Assembly (NCBI GenBank): GCA_964610155.1 | Contig: CAZSUY010000003.1 | Span: 1 to 64,000, forward strand | Direction of reading: 5' to 3' | DNA length: 64,000 bases | Source of the DNA: JAFGBM01 sp964610155 | Lineage (GTDB): Bacteria; Actinomycetota; Actinomycetes; Actinomycetales; Demequinaceae | Shown: positions 43,140-51,379 of the stretch, piece by piece | Numbering within the stretch: position 1 is the first letter of the stretch | How the letters are laid out: each line of letters begins with the position of its first letter | Translations under genes and position numbers: made by a program | Notes under the pieces: model-generated | What the model was told of the DNA's origin: nothing | What the model saw: the letters and a program-made list of their open reading frames with translations, nothing else | Databases searched by the model: none

Positions 43140-44072
43140 GTGCGCGCTCTGCTGACGGGGTCGGCTGGGATGCTTGGATCGAGCATCACCCAGGCTTGGG
43201 GACGCATTCGCCCGAAAGACGATCTCGTCGGTGTCGATCTCGCCGACCTTGACCTCAGGGATCGTGTCGCGGTCACCGCTTTCGTGCGGGACACCCGACC
43301 AGAGGCCATCATCCATGTCGCGGCACGCGTGGGTGGGATCGCGGACAGGATCGCCCATCCCAGCGGATACCTCCTCGACAACTTGCTGATAGATACGAGC
43401 GTGCTGTCCGCCTCACTCGACATGGGAGTGAAGGAACTCTTGTATGTGAGTAGCGCCGCCATCTATCCGGCGGAGACCCCACAGCCCATAACCGAAGACG
43501 CCCTCCTGACTGGCCCCCTTGAGGGCCCGCTTGAGTCCTATTCCCTGGCAAAGATCGCCGGCGCCCGTTTCTGTCGCTATGCCTCGGAGGAGTTCGGGGT
43601 ACGGTACCGCGCGATGGTTCCCGCCAACATGTATGGACCCGGAGAGGACTACTCTCCCGACCGATCGCACCTTGTGGCCTCATCGTTGCGCAAGATGCAT
43701 GAGGCGAAGGCTTCGGGCGCCTCCGAGGTCCAGGTTTGGGGTGATGGCACGGCGAGACGGGAGGTGACATTCGTCTCCGATGTCGCCGACTTCATAGTGT
43801 CGCACTCGGGACACCTCGACACCTGGCCCGATCTCCTCAACGTCGGCTATGGCTCCGACGTCACGGTCCGTGAGGTGTACGAGACGGCCCGCGAGGTGGT
43901 GGGAGTCGATGTGGAACTCCGATTCGACACGAACAAGCCCGTCGGAGTAAGCCAGAGACTGCTTGATTCGACCAGGGCTCTCTCCTTGGGTTGGCGACCG
44001 ACGACCGACCTTCTGACGGGGATGGGCTTGTCCTATGCTTCTTTTATCGCCGGGAACGAGAGCCGAAACTAG
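43140..44072 (+). CDS. fcl: GDP-L-fucose synthase
   Basis: 310 residues from GTG at 43140, directly after the gmd stop. It has RALLTGSAGMLGSSI (NADP loop), the serine in SSAAIYP and the Tyr-Lys pair in ESYSLAKIAG. TEDALLTGPLE before the tyrosine is typical of GDP-fucose synthases. It epimerises and reduces the Gmd product. GDP-L-fucose would be another donor for the glycan locus; the transferase using it is not identified. Confidence 0.88.
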   Translation: MRALLTGSAGMLGSSITQAWGRIRPKDDLVGVDLADLDLRDRVAVTAFVRDTRPEAIIHVAARVGGIADRIAHPSGYLLDNLLIDTSVLSASLDMGVKELLYVSSAAIYPAETPQPITEDALLTGPLEGPLESYSLAKIAGARFCRYASEEFGVRYRAMVPANMYGPGEDYSPDRSHLVASSLRKMHEAKASGASEVQVWGDGTARREVTFVSDVADFIVSHSGHLDTWPDLLNVGYGSDVTVREVYETAREVVGVDVELRFDTNKPVGVSQRLLDSTRALSLGWRPTTDLLTGMGLSYASFIAGNESRN

Positions 44073-44131
44073 CCTCGGGCAGGTGGACAACCGCCCCTTC
44101 CCCTATCCTGGTCAGAACGGACGGAGTCCCC

Positions 44132-44986
44132 ATGCCAGAAGCCCCAAGCGCAGGTTGGTACGCTGATCCTGCGGACTCGACTCGGCTTCGCTATTGGGAC
44201 GGCAAAGCCTGGTCCAACCAGATCCGTCCAGCCGAAACGCAACCTGGCTCCAAGGCTCCCCGTCATCGCCTACCGGGCATCGCCATCGTCGGAATCGTCT
44301 TTGGGGCGCTCCTGACGGTAGGGGGCTTCGCGGCCATTATTCTCAACGCGACCGACAAATCTGATCCGACACCGACTAGCGCATCCACCCCAGGATCCGA
44401 TGTCACCCCCACCCCCGTCAATACAGAGGGTTCGACGACGCCTGAGGTGATCATTCCCGAGAACTGGGAGCTCTTCACCTCTCGCTCGGGCGCGATCCAG
44501 TATGCCTACGACCCCGCATGGACGGACATCTGGACTCCGGAGTATGAGCAGGCGATGGTCGAGGGTGCGGGAGACCTCAATGGGGTCGAGATGGAGGTCG
44601 CTGGTTCGTGGTTGCTTGACGGCAGTGCTTGGACGGGAGGAACAAACCTGATCATCGTGGCGTCGAGCGATGGCACCACTCCCAGGATGCTGGGGCTCCA
44701 GGCCCAGAGTTTCGTCCAAGCCAATGCGGCATCCGTCAACGGCGAAGATCTCGAAGAAGCCTTCGATGAAGGCTTCACGACGGCAAACGGGTACGAGGCC
44801 TGGCGCATCGACTACACATTTTCCGCCTACGGTTCCGAGTTGTATGCCAGTGTGATCGCCTTCCAGCATGACATCACCATTGGGTTCTTGTACATCGCCT
44901 CCCTCGAAGACTTCGACGTATGGACGCCCGGTTTCCTTGCGGTGGCCGACTCCCTCGTTGTGATCAAGCCCCCCGTCTCCCCGTAG
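44132..44986 (+). CDS. DUF2510 membrane protein with exported domain, paralogue
   Basis: 284 residues from ATG at 44132 (GGAG upstream). It has a DUF2510 motif at residues 7-27 (AGWYADPADSTRLRYWDG), a membrane segment at about 47-70, a Thr/Pro-rich linker and an exported domain whose end (PGFLAVADSLVVIKPP) matches the paralogue at 41169-42029. The two enclose the gmd-fcl pair. Function unknown. Confidence 0.8.
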   Translation: MPEAPSAGWYADPADSTRLRYWDGKAWSNQIRPAETQPGSKAPRHRLPGIAIVGIVFGALLTVGGFAAIILNATDKSDPTPTSASTPGSDVTPTPVNTEGSTTPEVIIPENWELFTSRSGAIQYAYDPAWTDIWTPEYEQAMVEGAGDLNGVEMEVAGSWLLDGSAWTGGTNLIIVASSDGTTPRMLGLQAQSFVQANAASVNGEDLEEAFDEGFTTANGYEAWRIDYTFSAYGSELYASVIAFQHDITIGFLYIASLEDFDVWTPGFLAVADSLVVIKPPVSP

Positions 44987-45007
44987 CTCGGCATCTGACT
45001 CCGCCGC

Positions 45008-45054
45008 TTGACATTCTGGTCATCCTGACCATACTTGAGTCTTAGTGGCTCAAC
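45008..45054 (+). promoter_or_regulatory. dnaK promoter with HAIR operator (HspR box)
   Basis: A -35 TTGACA (45008-45013) and a -10-like CATACT (45030-45035) are spaced by 16 bases. CTTGAGT-N7-GCTCAAC (45034-45054) matches the HAIR consensus CTTGAGT-N7-ACTCAAG at 12 of 14 positions and begins inside the -10. HspR, encoded at the end of this operon, should bind here and block transcription until heat shock. Confidence 0.88.
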
Positions 45055-45099
45055 TTTGGGGCCGTAGGCGCGGCATAGCCGCGCAAGGAGGATCACACC

Positions 45100-46938
45100 A
45101 TGTCCCGTGCAGTCGGCATCGACCTCGGTACCACGAACTCATGCGTCGCCGTTCTCGAGGGCGGTGAGCCCACCGTCATCGCGAACGCGGAAGGATTCCG
45201 CACAACCCCCTCGGTCGTAGCGTTTTCCAAAACCGGTGAGGTTCTCGTCGGAGAGATCGCAAAACGACAGGCGGTCACCAACGTCGAGCGAACCATCTCA
45301 TCCGTGAAGCGTCATATGGGCACCAACTGGACCACCAAGATCGACGACAAGAAGTACACGGCTCAGGAGATCTCAGCCCGCATCCTCGGCAAGCTCAAGC
45401 GCGACGCCGAAGAGTACCTCGGTGAAAAGGTGACCGATGCGGTCATAACCGTCCCCGCCTATTTCGACGACGCCCAACGACAGGCCACCAAAGACGCGGG
45501 TGAAATCGCGGGCCTCAACGTCCTCCGGATCATCAATGAGCCGACGGCCGCTGCCCTCGCGTATGGCCTCGACAAGGGCAAGCAAGACGAGCTCATCCTC
45601 GTCTTCGACCTCGGCGGAGGCACCTACGACGTCTCCTTGCTCGAGGTGGCGAAGGACGATGATGACTTTTCAACCATCCAGGTGAAGGCGACCAACGGGG
45701 TCAACCACCTGGGCGGCGACGACTGGGACCAGCGAATCGTTGACCACCTCATCAAGGAGGTCAAAAACAAAGAGGGAATCGACCTCGCCAAGGACAAGGC
45801 GGCGGTCCAGCGCCTGCGGGAGGCGTCCGAGCAGGCCAAGAAGGAGCTCAGCCAGGCGACCTCCACCACCATCTCGCTTCAGTACCTCAGCATCGGGGAG
45901 AACGGGCCCGTTCACCTCGATTCGAAGCTCACCCGCGCCCAATTTGAGAAGATGACGGCCGACCTCCTGGAGCAGTGCAAGGCACCGTTCCACCAAGTGA
46001 TCGAGGACGCCGGAATCAAACTGTCTGAAATCGACCACGTCATCCTCGTGGGCGGCTCCACCCGCATGCCCGCGGTCACCAAACTCGTCAAGGAACTCAC
46101 CGGCGGCAAGGAGCCTAACAAGGGGGTCAACGCCGACGAGGTCGTCGCCGTCGGAGCCTCCCTCCAGGCCGGTGTGATCAAGGGGGAGCGCAAGGACGTC
46201 CTACTCATCGACGTCACCCCGTTGAGCCTCGGCATCGAGACCAAGGGGGGTGTGATGACCACGCTCATCGAACGCAACACTGCGATTCCCACCAAGAGTT
46301 CGGAGGTGTTCTCGACGGCCGAAGACAACCAAGGATCCGTCCTCGTACAGGTTTATCAAGGAGAGCGGCAGTTCGCCCGCGACAACAAACTGCTCGGCAC
46401 CTTCGAGCTCGGAGGCATCGCCCCCGCGCCACGCAACGTCCCCCAGATCGAGGTGACCTTTGACATCGACGCAAATGGCATCGTTCACGTCGCCGCTAAG
46501 GACCGCGGAACGGGCAAGGAACAATCCATCACGGTCACCGGCGGCTCGGCCCTCTCCAAGGAGGACATCGACCGCATGGTCAAGGACGCCGAGGAGCATG
46601 CTGACGAGGACAAGAAGCGGCGCGAGGAGGCGGACACCCGCAACCACGCCGAGACCTTTGCCTATCAGACGGAAAAGGTCCTTGAGGAAAACCTGGACAA
46701 GATCCCGGCCGAGGTGGCCGACGAGGTCAAGGAGGACATCGCCGCGGTTCGCACCGCCCTCGAAGGCACCGATGCCGCCGAGGTCAAAGCCAAGCATGAC
46801 AACCTCATGAAGACGGCACAGAAGATCGGTGAGGCGCTTTCCGCACAGGCCTCGACCCCCGAGTCCGAGGAACAGGCATCCTCCGACGATGATGACGTGG
46901 TCGACGCCGAGATCGTGGACGAGGACGATACCAAGTGA
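45100..46938 (+). CDS. dnaK: Chaperone Hsp70
   Basis: 612 residues. It has GIDLGTTNSCVAV, the ATPase signatures VFDLGGGTYDVSLLEV and LVGGSTRMPAV, then the substrate-binding domain and an acidic C-terminal tail (DDDDVVDAEIVDEDDTK). ATG at 45100 follows AAGGAGG. Its stop overlaps the grpE GTG. It folds nascent and stress-damaged proteins in an ATP cycle with DnaJ and GrpE. First gene of the HspR-controlled operon. Confidence 0.98.
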   Translation: MSRAVGIDLGTTNSCVAVLEGGEPTVIANAEGFRTTPSVVAFSKTGEVLVGEIAKRQAVTNVERTISSVKRHMGTNWTTKIDDKKYTAQEISARILGKLKRDAEEYLGEKVTDAVITVPAYFDDAQRQATKDAGEIAGLNVLRIINEPTAAALAYGLDKGKQDELILVFDLGGGTYDVSLLEVAKDDDDFSTIQVKATNGVNHLGGDDWDQRIVDHLIKEVKNKEGIDLAKDKAAVQRLREASEQAKKELSQATSTTISLQYLSIGENGPVHLDSKLTRAQFEKMTADLLEQCKAPFHQVIEDAGIKLSEIDHVILVGGSTRMPAVTKLVKELTGGKEPNKGVNADEVVAVGASLQAGVIKGERKDVLLIDVTPLSLGIETKGGVMTTLIERNTAIPTKSSEVFSTAEDNQGSVLVQVYQGERQFARDNKLLGTFELGGIAPAPRNVPQIEVTFDIDANGIVHVAAKDRGTGKEQSITVTGGSALSKEDIDRMVKDAEEHADEDKKRREEADTRNHAETFAYQTEKVLEENLDKIPAEVADEVKEDIAAVRTALEGTDAAEVKAKHDNLMKTAQKIGEALSAQASTPESEEQASSDDDDVVDAEIVDEDDTK

Positions 46939-47471
46939 CGGAATCGCTACCCGAGTCGATTCCCGACGGAGGGGACGCGCTCGGGGAAGCGGGGCTTGAG
47001 GCCGACGCCGCACTCGACGCCGACTCAGCCGACGCCGGTGACGTTCTGGCCGAAGCCGAGGCCAAGGCCGCCGAGCACCTATCCGACCTTCAGCGCCTTC
47101 AGGCGGAGTACGTCAACTATTGCAAGCGTGTCGAGCGGGATCGAGAAGCCGTCGTCGATCTCGCCGTCGCTCGGGTCGTAGAAGCCCTCGTCCCCGTCCT
47201 CGACGATATTGCCGCAGCGAGGAGCCACGGGGAGCTCGAGGGCCCCTTCGCGGCGATAGCAGAAAAACTTGAGGGTACGTTGGGGCGACTCGGCTGGGTC
47301 TCGTACGGAGTGGTCGGGGATCCCTTCGATCCCTCGATCCACGAGGCGCTCGCCTCCATCACCGAGGCTGACGTGACGGCTCCCATCGTTCGAGAGGTCA
47401 ACCAGGCCGGACATCGCCTCGGTGACCGTATCCTCCGACCGGCAAGGGTCGTCGTCGCCCAACCCGAATAG
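46935..47471 (+). CDS. grpE: Nucleotide exchange factor GrpE
   Basis: 178 residues from GTG overlapping the dnaK stop (GTGA). An acidic, unstructured N-terminus precedes the long helix (HLSDLQRLQAEYVNYCKR) and the C-terminal beta domain (GDPFDPSIHEAL, with the GDRILRPARV end). It releases ADP from DnaK. A 33-bp spacer separates it from dnaJ. Confidence 0.95.
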   Translation: MTESLPESIPDGGDALGEAGLEADAALDADSADAGDVLAEAEAKAAEHLSDLQRLQAEYVNYCKRVERDREAVVDLAVARVVEALVPVLDDIAAARSHGELEGPFAAIAEKLEGTLGRLGWVSYGVVGDPFDPSIHEALASITEADVTAPIVREVNQAGHRLGDRILRPARVVVAQPE

Positions 47472-47504
47472 CCGCAACCCGTCGTCGCAGAGGAAGGAGG
47501 CGTC

Positions 47505-48431
47505 GTGACCAGTCAGGATTGGATGAGCAAAGACTTCTACGCGACCCTGGGGGTTTCCCGCGACGCCGACGCCCAGGCGATAAAGAAGTCCTATCGCAAG
47601 CTCGCGAGACAGTTGCATCCCGATGCGCGCCCTGGAGACTCGAAGGCCGAGGAGCGCTTCAAGGAGGTCGGCGAGGCCTACGCCGTGCTCTCCGATACTG
47701 AACAGCGTCGCCAGTATGACGCCATACGAGCGATGGGTGGGGGCGCCCGATTCTCCGCCGGAGGCGCCGGGTTCGAAGACGCCTTCTCCGGTATGTTCCG
47801 TGGAGGGCGACAGGGGAGTCGAGGAGGAGTCGAGGACATGCTCGGCAACCTATTCGGGGGAGGCGGGTATTCCATGGGACCCATTCCCGGCTCCGATCTC
47901 GCGGCTGCGGTCGAGATCTCCTTTCGGCAAGCGGCCGAGGGAGAAACCGTCACTCTCAATGTTGGAGGCCGCAATCTCAGCACCCGGCTTCCAGTAGGAG
48001 TGAAGGACGGCCAGCGAATCCGTGTCCGGGGAAAGGGGCAGGCCAGTCCCAATGGTGGCCCCGCCGGGGACCTCGTCCTGACCGTTCACGTGCTCGGGCA
48101 CCCCGTCTTCACTGCCGATGGTCATCACCTGCGAGTTCGACTTCCGGTGACGTTTGCTGAGGCTGCCTTAGGGGCGGAGGTCGAGGTTCCCACCCTCGAC
48201 GGAAACCGGGTACGGGTGAAGATCCCCCCAGGTACGTCCTCCGGGACCACGCTGCGCGTCAAGGAGCGCGGACTCAAGGCGAAGTCGGGAGCTGGTGATC
48301 TTCTCGCGACGGTCGAAGTGCGGGTCCCCTCCAAACTCAGTCCCAAGGCACGCGATGCCCTCGCCGCTCTAGCGGAAGAGACCTCCGACGACGCCGTCCG
48401 CGCTGACCTGTACAAGGGAGCGTCCCGATGA
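47505..48431 (+). CDS. dnaJ: J-domain co-chaperone without zinc fingers
   Basis: 308 residues from GTG with AAGGAGG. The J domain (residues 10-75) has the HPD tripeptide in RQLHPDARPG. A Gly/Phe-rich linker follows, then two DnaJ C-terminal beta domains. The four CxxCxGxG repeats of type I DnaJ are absent, so it is a CbpA-like type II protein. It stimulates the DnaK ATPase. Its stop overlaps hspR (ATGA). Operons of this kind with zinc-free DnaJ occur in some Micrococcales, which is a weak taxonomic hint. Confidence 0.93.
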   Translation: MTSQDWMSKDFYATLGVSRDADAQAIKKSYRKLARQLHPDARPGDSKAEERFKEVGEAYAVLSDTEQRRQYDAIRAMGGGARFSAGGAGFEDAFSGMFRGGRQGSRGGVEDMLGNLFGGGGYSMGPIPGSDLAAAVEISFRQAAEGETVTLNVGGRNLSTRLPVGVKDGQRIRVRGKGQASPNGGPAGDLVLTVHVLGHPVFTADGHHLRVRLPVTFAEAALGAEVEVPTLDGNRVRVKIPPGTSSGTTLRVKERGLKAKSGAGDLLATVEVRVPSKLSPKARDALAALAEETSDDAVRADLYKGASR

Positions 48432-48838
48432 ACCAGTCCGACATCGATGAACCGACGTTCTCCGTCTCCACGGCCGCCGAACTCTCTGGGATGCACCCTC
48501 AGACCCTGCGCCAGTACGACAGGCTCGGTCTCGTCACTCCCCGTCGGCGCCTGGGCGGCGGACGTCGCTACTCCCTCCGCAACGTCGCCGCCCTACGAAC
48601 GATCCAGCGCCTGAGTCAGGAAGAGGGCGTCAACCTCGCGGGCATAGCCCGCATCCTTGCCCTGGAGAGCCGGGTCGGCGACCTTGAATCCGAACTCGAG
48701 CGCCTGCGTCCTCGAGCGGACACGGGGTCCCGGGTCTTCACCTCGGGCCCGACGGGCCGCGTCGTGATCGTCGAGCGAGGCCGTCGGGTCGGGCGCGGCG
48801 AAGGCCGAGCGCTCGTGCTATGGCGGCAGGGACAGTAA
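48428..48838 (+). CDS. hspR: MerR-family heat-shock repressor
   Basis: 136 residues. The winged-helix MerR domain has VSTAAELSGMHPQTLRQYDRLG and RRYSLRNVAALRTIQRLSQE split across residues 12-75, followed by a short coiled coil (SRVGDLESELERL) and a basic tail. It binds HAIR sites, one of which lies before dnaK, so the operon is autoregulated. Confidence 0.93.
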   Translation: MNQSDIDEPTFSVSTAAELSGMHPQTLRQYDRLGLVTPRRRLGGGRRYSLRNVAALRTIQRLSQEEGVNLAGIARILALESRVGDLESELERLRPRADTGSRVFTSGPTGRVVIVERGRRVGRGEGRALVLWRQGQ

Positions 48839-48852
48839 GCCCTATCTATAGG

Positions 48853-49113
48853 TCATGACCGTCCCTCGACAGTCACGGTCTTGACCCGCGCCGTGTGGCC
48901 TGCGGAGATGGCAACGTCCCGACGCGGGACACCCCAGTACTCTGCGAGAGCGGCGATGACCCCTTCGTTCGCTTTTCCGTCGATGGCTCGTTCCCGTACA
49001 TAGACCGTGAGGACGCCATCGGGTCCTCCCTCGACGAGTGGACCCCTCCGACTGCCAGGCTTCACCCGAACGCGCACCTTCTCCACGGGAATCGAGCCTA
49101 CTCCGGCGCCCAC
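48853..49113 (-). CDS. DUF167 (YggU) family protein
   Basis: 86 residues from GTG at 49113; a second GTG at 49086 is possible. VRVRVKPGSRRGPL and GKANEGVIAALAEYWGV are the conserved DUF167 blocks. The family is widespread and its function is unknown. It converges on hspR with a 14-bp spacer. Confidence 0.85.
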   Translation of the reverse strand: MGAGVGSIPVEKVRVRVKPGSRRGPLVEGGPDGVLTVYVRERAIDGKANEGVIAALAEYWGVPRRDVAISAGHTARVKTVTVEGRS

Positions 49114-49187
49114 AGATGAACGGCCTCGCCCACCGCTACTGGCGTATACCCGAAAATCTCCAGGTGTCTGCGCCTTACACTTGCCCC

Positions 49188-50366
49188 ATGGTCATCGATG
49201 TCGCCGCCGTGCGCCGCGACACCCGTGGATGCGAAACTGTCGCCCACCTGAACAACGCTGGAGCCTCGCTTCCGCCTGCCATCGTCATGGACACCGTTCA
49301 TCAACAACTCAGAGCCGATGAGGTATTCGGCGGATACGAGGCTCAAGTCCTCGCGGAGGACGACTTGGCAAGGGCCCGGGCCGCCCTCGGCACCCTGGTC
49401 GGGGGGCGCCCGAGTGAAATCGCCTTCTTCGACTCGTCCTCTAGAGCCTTCCTGACGGCGTTGTACTCCTTTCCCTGGAAACGTGGGGATCGCATCCTGA
49501 CATCCGAAGCGGAGTATCCATCGAACGTCTATGGGTATGCCTACCTCAAGAAACGTTTCGGTGTGACGACGGTGTACGTTCCGGACGACGATCATGGCCA
49601 GGTCGATATCGGGGCCTTGCGCGACGCCATCGATGAAAAGACCCGCCTCATCACCCTCACCCACATTCCGACCTACGGTGGCCTCATCAACCCCGCCTCC
49701 AAGGTCGGGGCCATCGCCCGCCCCGCCGGTGTCCCCTTCCTCCTCGATGCCTGCCAGAGCGCCGGTCAGGTCGACATCGACGTCAACGAGATCGGCTGCG
49801 ACCTCCTCACAACCGCGGGACGCAAATACCTCCGGGGCCCCAGGGGGACGGGTTTGCTCTGGGTTCGGACCTCCCTTCTTGATCGCCTGACTCCTCCGAT
49901 CGCCGACCAACATGGGGCCGCCTGGAAGGGGGAGGGCCGATTCGACCTGATGGATGATGCCCGCAGGTTCGAACCGTTCGAACGATCCGTCGCGCTCCAC
50001 CTCGGGCTTGGAGCGGCGGCGCGATACGCCATCGACGTGGGCACGCCGGAGATCGAGGCGCGCGTTCTGATGTTGGGGGCGGCGCTTCGCGGGATGCTAT
50101 CGGAGATACCTGGGGTGACCGTCCGTGATCGTGGTGAACTGCTGGGCGGCATCGTCACCTTCACGCTCGAGGGTTTCTCTGCCGAGGATGTGCGGGTCGC
50201 CCTTCGGGAGCACTTCATCAACACATCGATCTCGACGCAAGCGATGGCGATGCGCTCCTACCCTGCACGCGGACTGACCGAGGTCACGCGCGCATCCGTC
50301 CACTACTACAACACCGAGGACGAACTCGCCCACATGGCCGACACCATTCGAGGCCTCGCGAAGTAG
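49188..50366 (+). CDS. Aminotransferase class V (cysteine-desulfurase-like) protein
   Basis: 392-residue PLP enzyme of fold type I. It starts with a substrate-site HLNNAGASLPP, has DACQSAGQVDIDV for the PLP ring, and the lysine in TAGRKYLRGPRGTG. A catalytic-loop Cys for desulfuration is not evident, so it may be an EgtE-like C-S lyase or another member. ATG at 49188 lacks a good ribosome site and may be leaderless. The neighbours give no clue to its substrate. Confidence 0.75.
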   Translation: MVIDVAAVRRDTRGCETVAHLNNAGASLPPAIVMDTVHQQLRADEVFGGYEAQVLAEDDLARARAALGTLVGGRPSEIAFFDSSSRAFLTALYSFPWKRGDRILTSEAEYPSNVYGYAYLKKRFGVTTVYVPDDDHGQVDIGALRDAIDEKTRLITLTHIPTYGGLINPASKVGAIARPAGVPFLLDACQSAGQVDIDVNEIGCDLLTTAGRKYLRGPRGTGLLWVRTSLLDRLTPPIADQHGAAWKGEGRFDLMDDARRFEPFERSVALHLGLGAAARYAIDVGTPEIEARVLMLGAALRGMLSEIPGVTVRDRGELLGGIVTFTLEGFSAEDVRVALREHFINTSISTQAMAMRSYPARGLTEVTRASVHYYNTEDELAHMADTIRGLAK

Positions 50367-50434
50367 GGACCAAACCCACCGGAGCACGAGTATCCGCGGC
50401 GGTCGTCCTGATTTCAGGAAAGGGAGGGGGTTGG

Positions 50435-51232
50435 TTACCGCTGCAATGTCATCAAGAGTTCAACCGCGTACCCGTGGGATTCGGGCAACGCCTCGACCCA
50501 GACCCGTGGAGGCTGGCGCGTAAGGTTTCCCACACGCATGGACTGGGCCTTCTCGGAAATGTTTTCCCGAAGGGTCGCGATACCCTTACCCAGGGACTCG
50601 CCCCTCTTCACCAGTACGCCGTATACCCCGTCACGAAGGTGGGCCATCGGATGGCCATCGCCATAGGCACCCTTGAGGGCTGCCCCAACCGCCGCGTTAC
50701 GGGCGATCCTCTGCCATACGTCGGAGTCGACAACGGAAACATCCACGATGACCAGCGCATGGGTCTCCGTGACCTTGTCGCCTCGAGCCTTCGCCGCTCC
50801 GTAGACTTCCACAAGCCTCTGGACTAGGTAGTCGATGGTGCCGAGGCCTGACTCGGCATCCGTCATCCCACCGCTCGTCCGAACGGCAGGATTCCCCCCC
50901 GTCCAGCCCTCGCAGAGGGACCGAACAGAACGGATTGGCGACTCTTCGTATCCGGCGGCCTTGAAGACTATGGCCAGGTCGTCGATGGCCTCCGTGATGC
51001 CTACGCCGGCCGCGGCTCGTGCCTCTCCTAAACGGAAGGCCGACGGGGCTGTATCGAGACCACCCTCGATGGCCTCGGCGAGGGCATCGACCGCGGGCGT
51101 GTACCAGTCCCCGGGCCGTAGCCAAACGTTCTGGACGCTCGCCGCGCGCCACTCCTCAACAAGGGTGCTGGGAGCATGCGATCCTGTCGGCTGAGCGCTT
51201 GTCACGCTTAATGAGAAGGTGATGAGAGTCAC
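50435..51232 (-). CDS. Degenerate GGDEF-like protein
   Basis: About 265 residues; the start is uncertain (GTG 51232 or 51205, or ATG 51322). The C-terminal ~150 residues follow the GGDEF layout: an initial THALVIVDVSVVD strand, a helix with GAALKGAYGDGHPMAHL, and GVYGVLVKRGE where RxGGDEFxxL should be. The catalytic Gly-Gly-Asp/Glu-Glu is lost, so no diguanylate cyclase activity is expected; it may bind nucleotide or act as a regulator. It is divergent from the sigma-fusion gene and may share its promoter region. Confidence 0.5.
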   Translation of the reverse strand: MTLITFSLSVTSAQPTGSHAPSTLVEEWRAASVQNVWLRPGDWYTPAVDALAEAIEGGLDTAPSAFRLGEARAAAGVGITEAIDDLAIVFKAAGYEESPIRSVRSLCEGWTGGNPAVRTSGGMTDAESGLGTIDYLVQRLVEVYGAAKARGDKVTETHALVIVDVSVVDSDVWQRIARNAAVGAALKGAYGDGHPMAHLRDGVYGVLVKRGESLGKGIATLRENISEKAQSMRVGNLTRQPPRVWVEALPESHGYAVELLMTLQR

Positions 51233-51379
51233 GTATGACGCCGAAAACCCAGGATTTGAGGAGCACTTCTCCACCTGCCCCTCGCCTAGGTGTGACGAAC
51301 CACCCACCAATGTGGCTTGCATGGACACATAGTTAAAAGGGACGATGGTAATGAATAGGTCCGAATAGTTGGAGAGGGA

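Noticed and set aside
41961..43358. 465-codon minus-strand open frame
   Set aside because: Antisense to gmd and the start of fcl, both of which have full catalytic motifs.
50367..50434. Bidirectional terminator between convergent genes
   Set aside because: The only inverted repeat (CCTGA/TCAGG, two-base loop) is too short and has no T-run.
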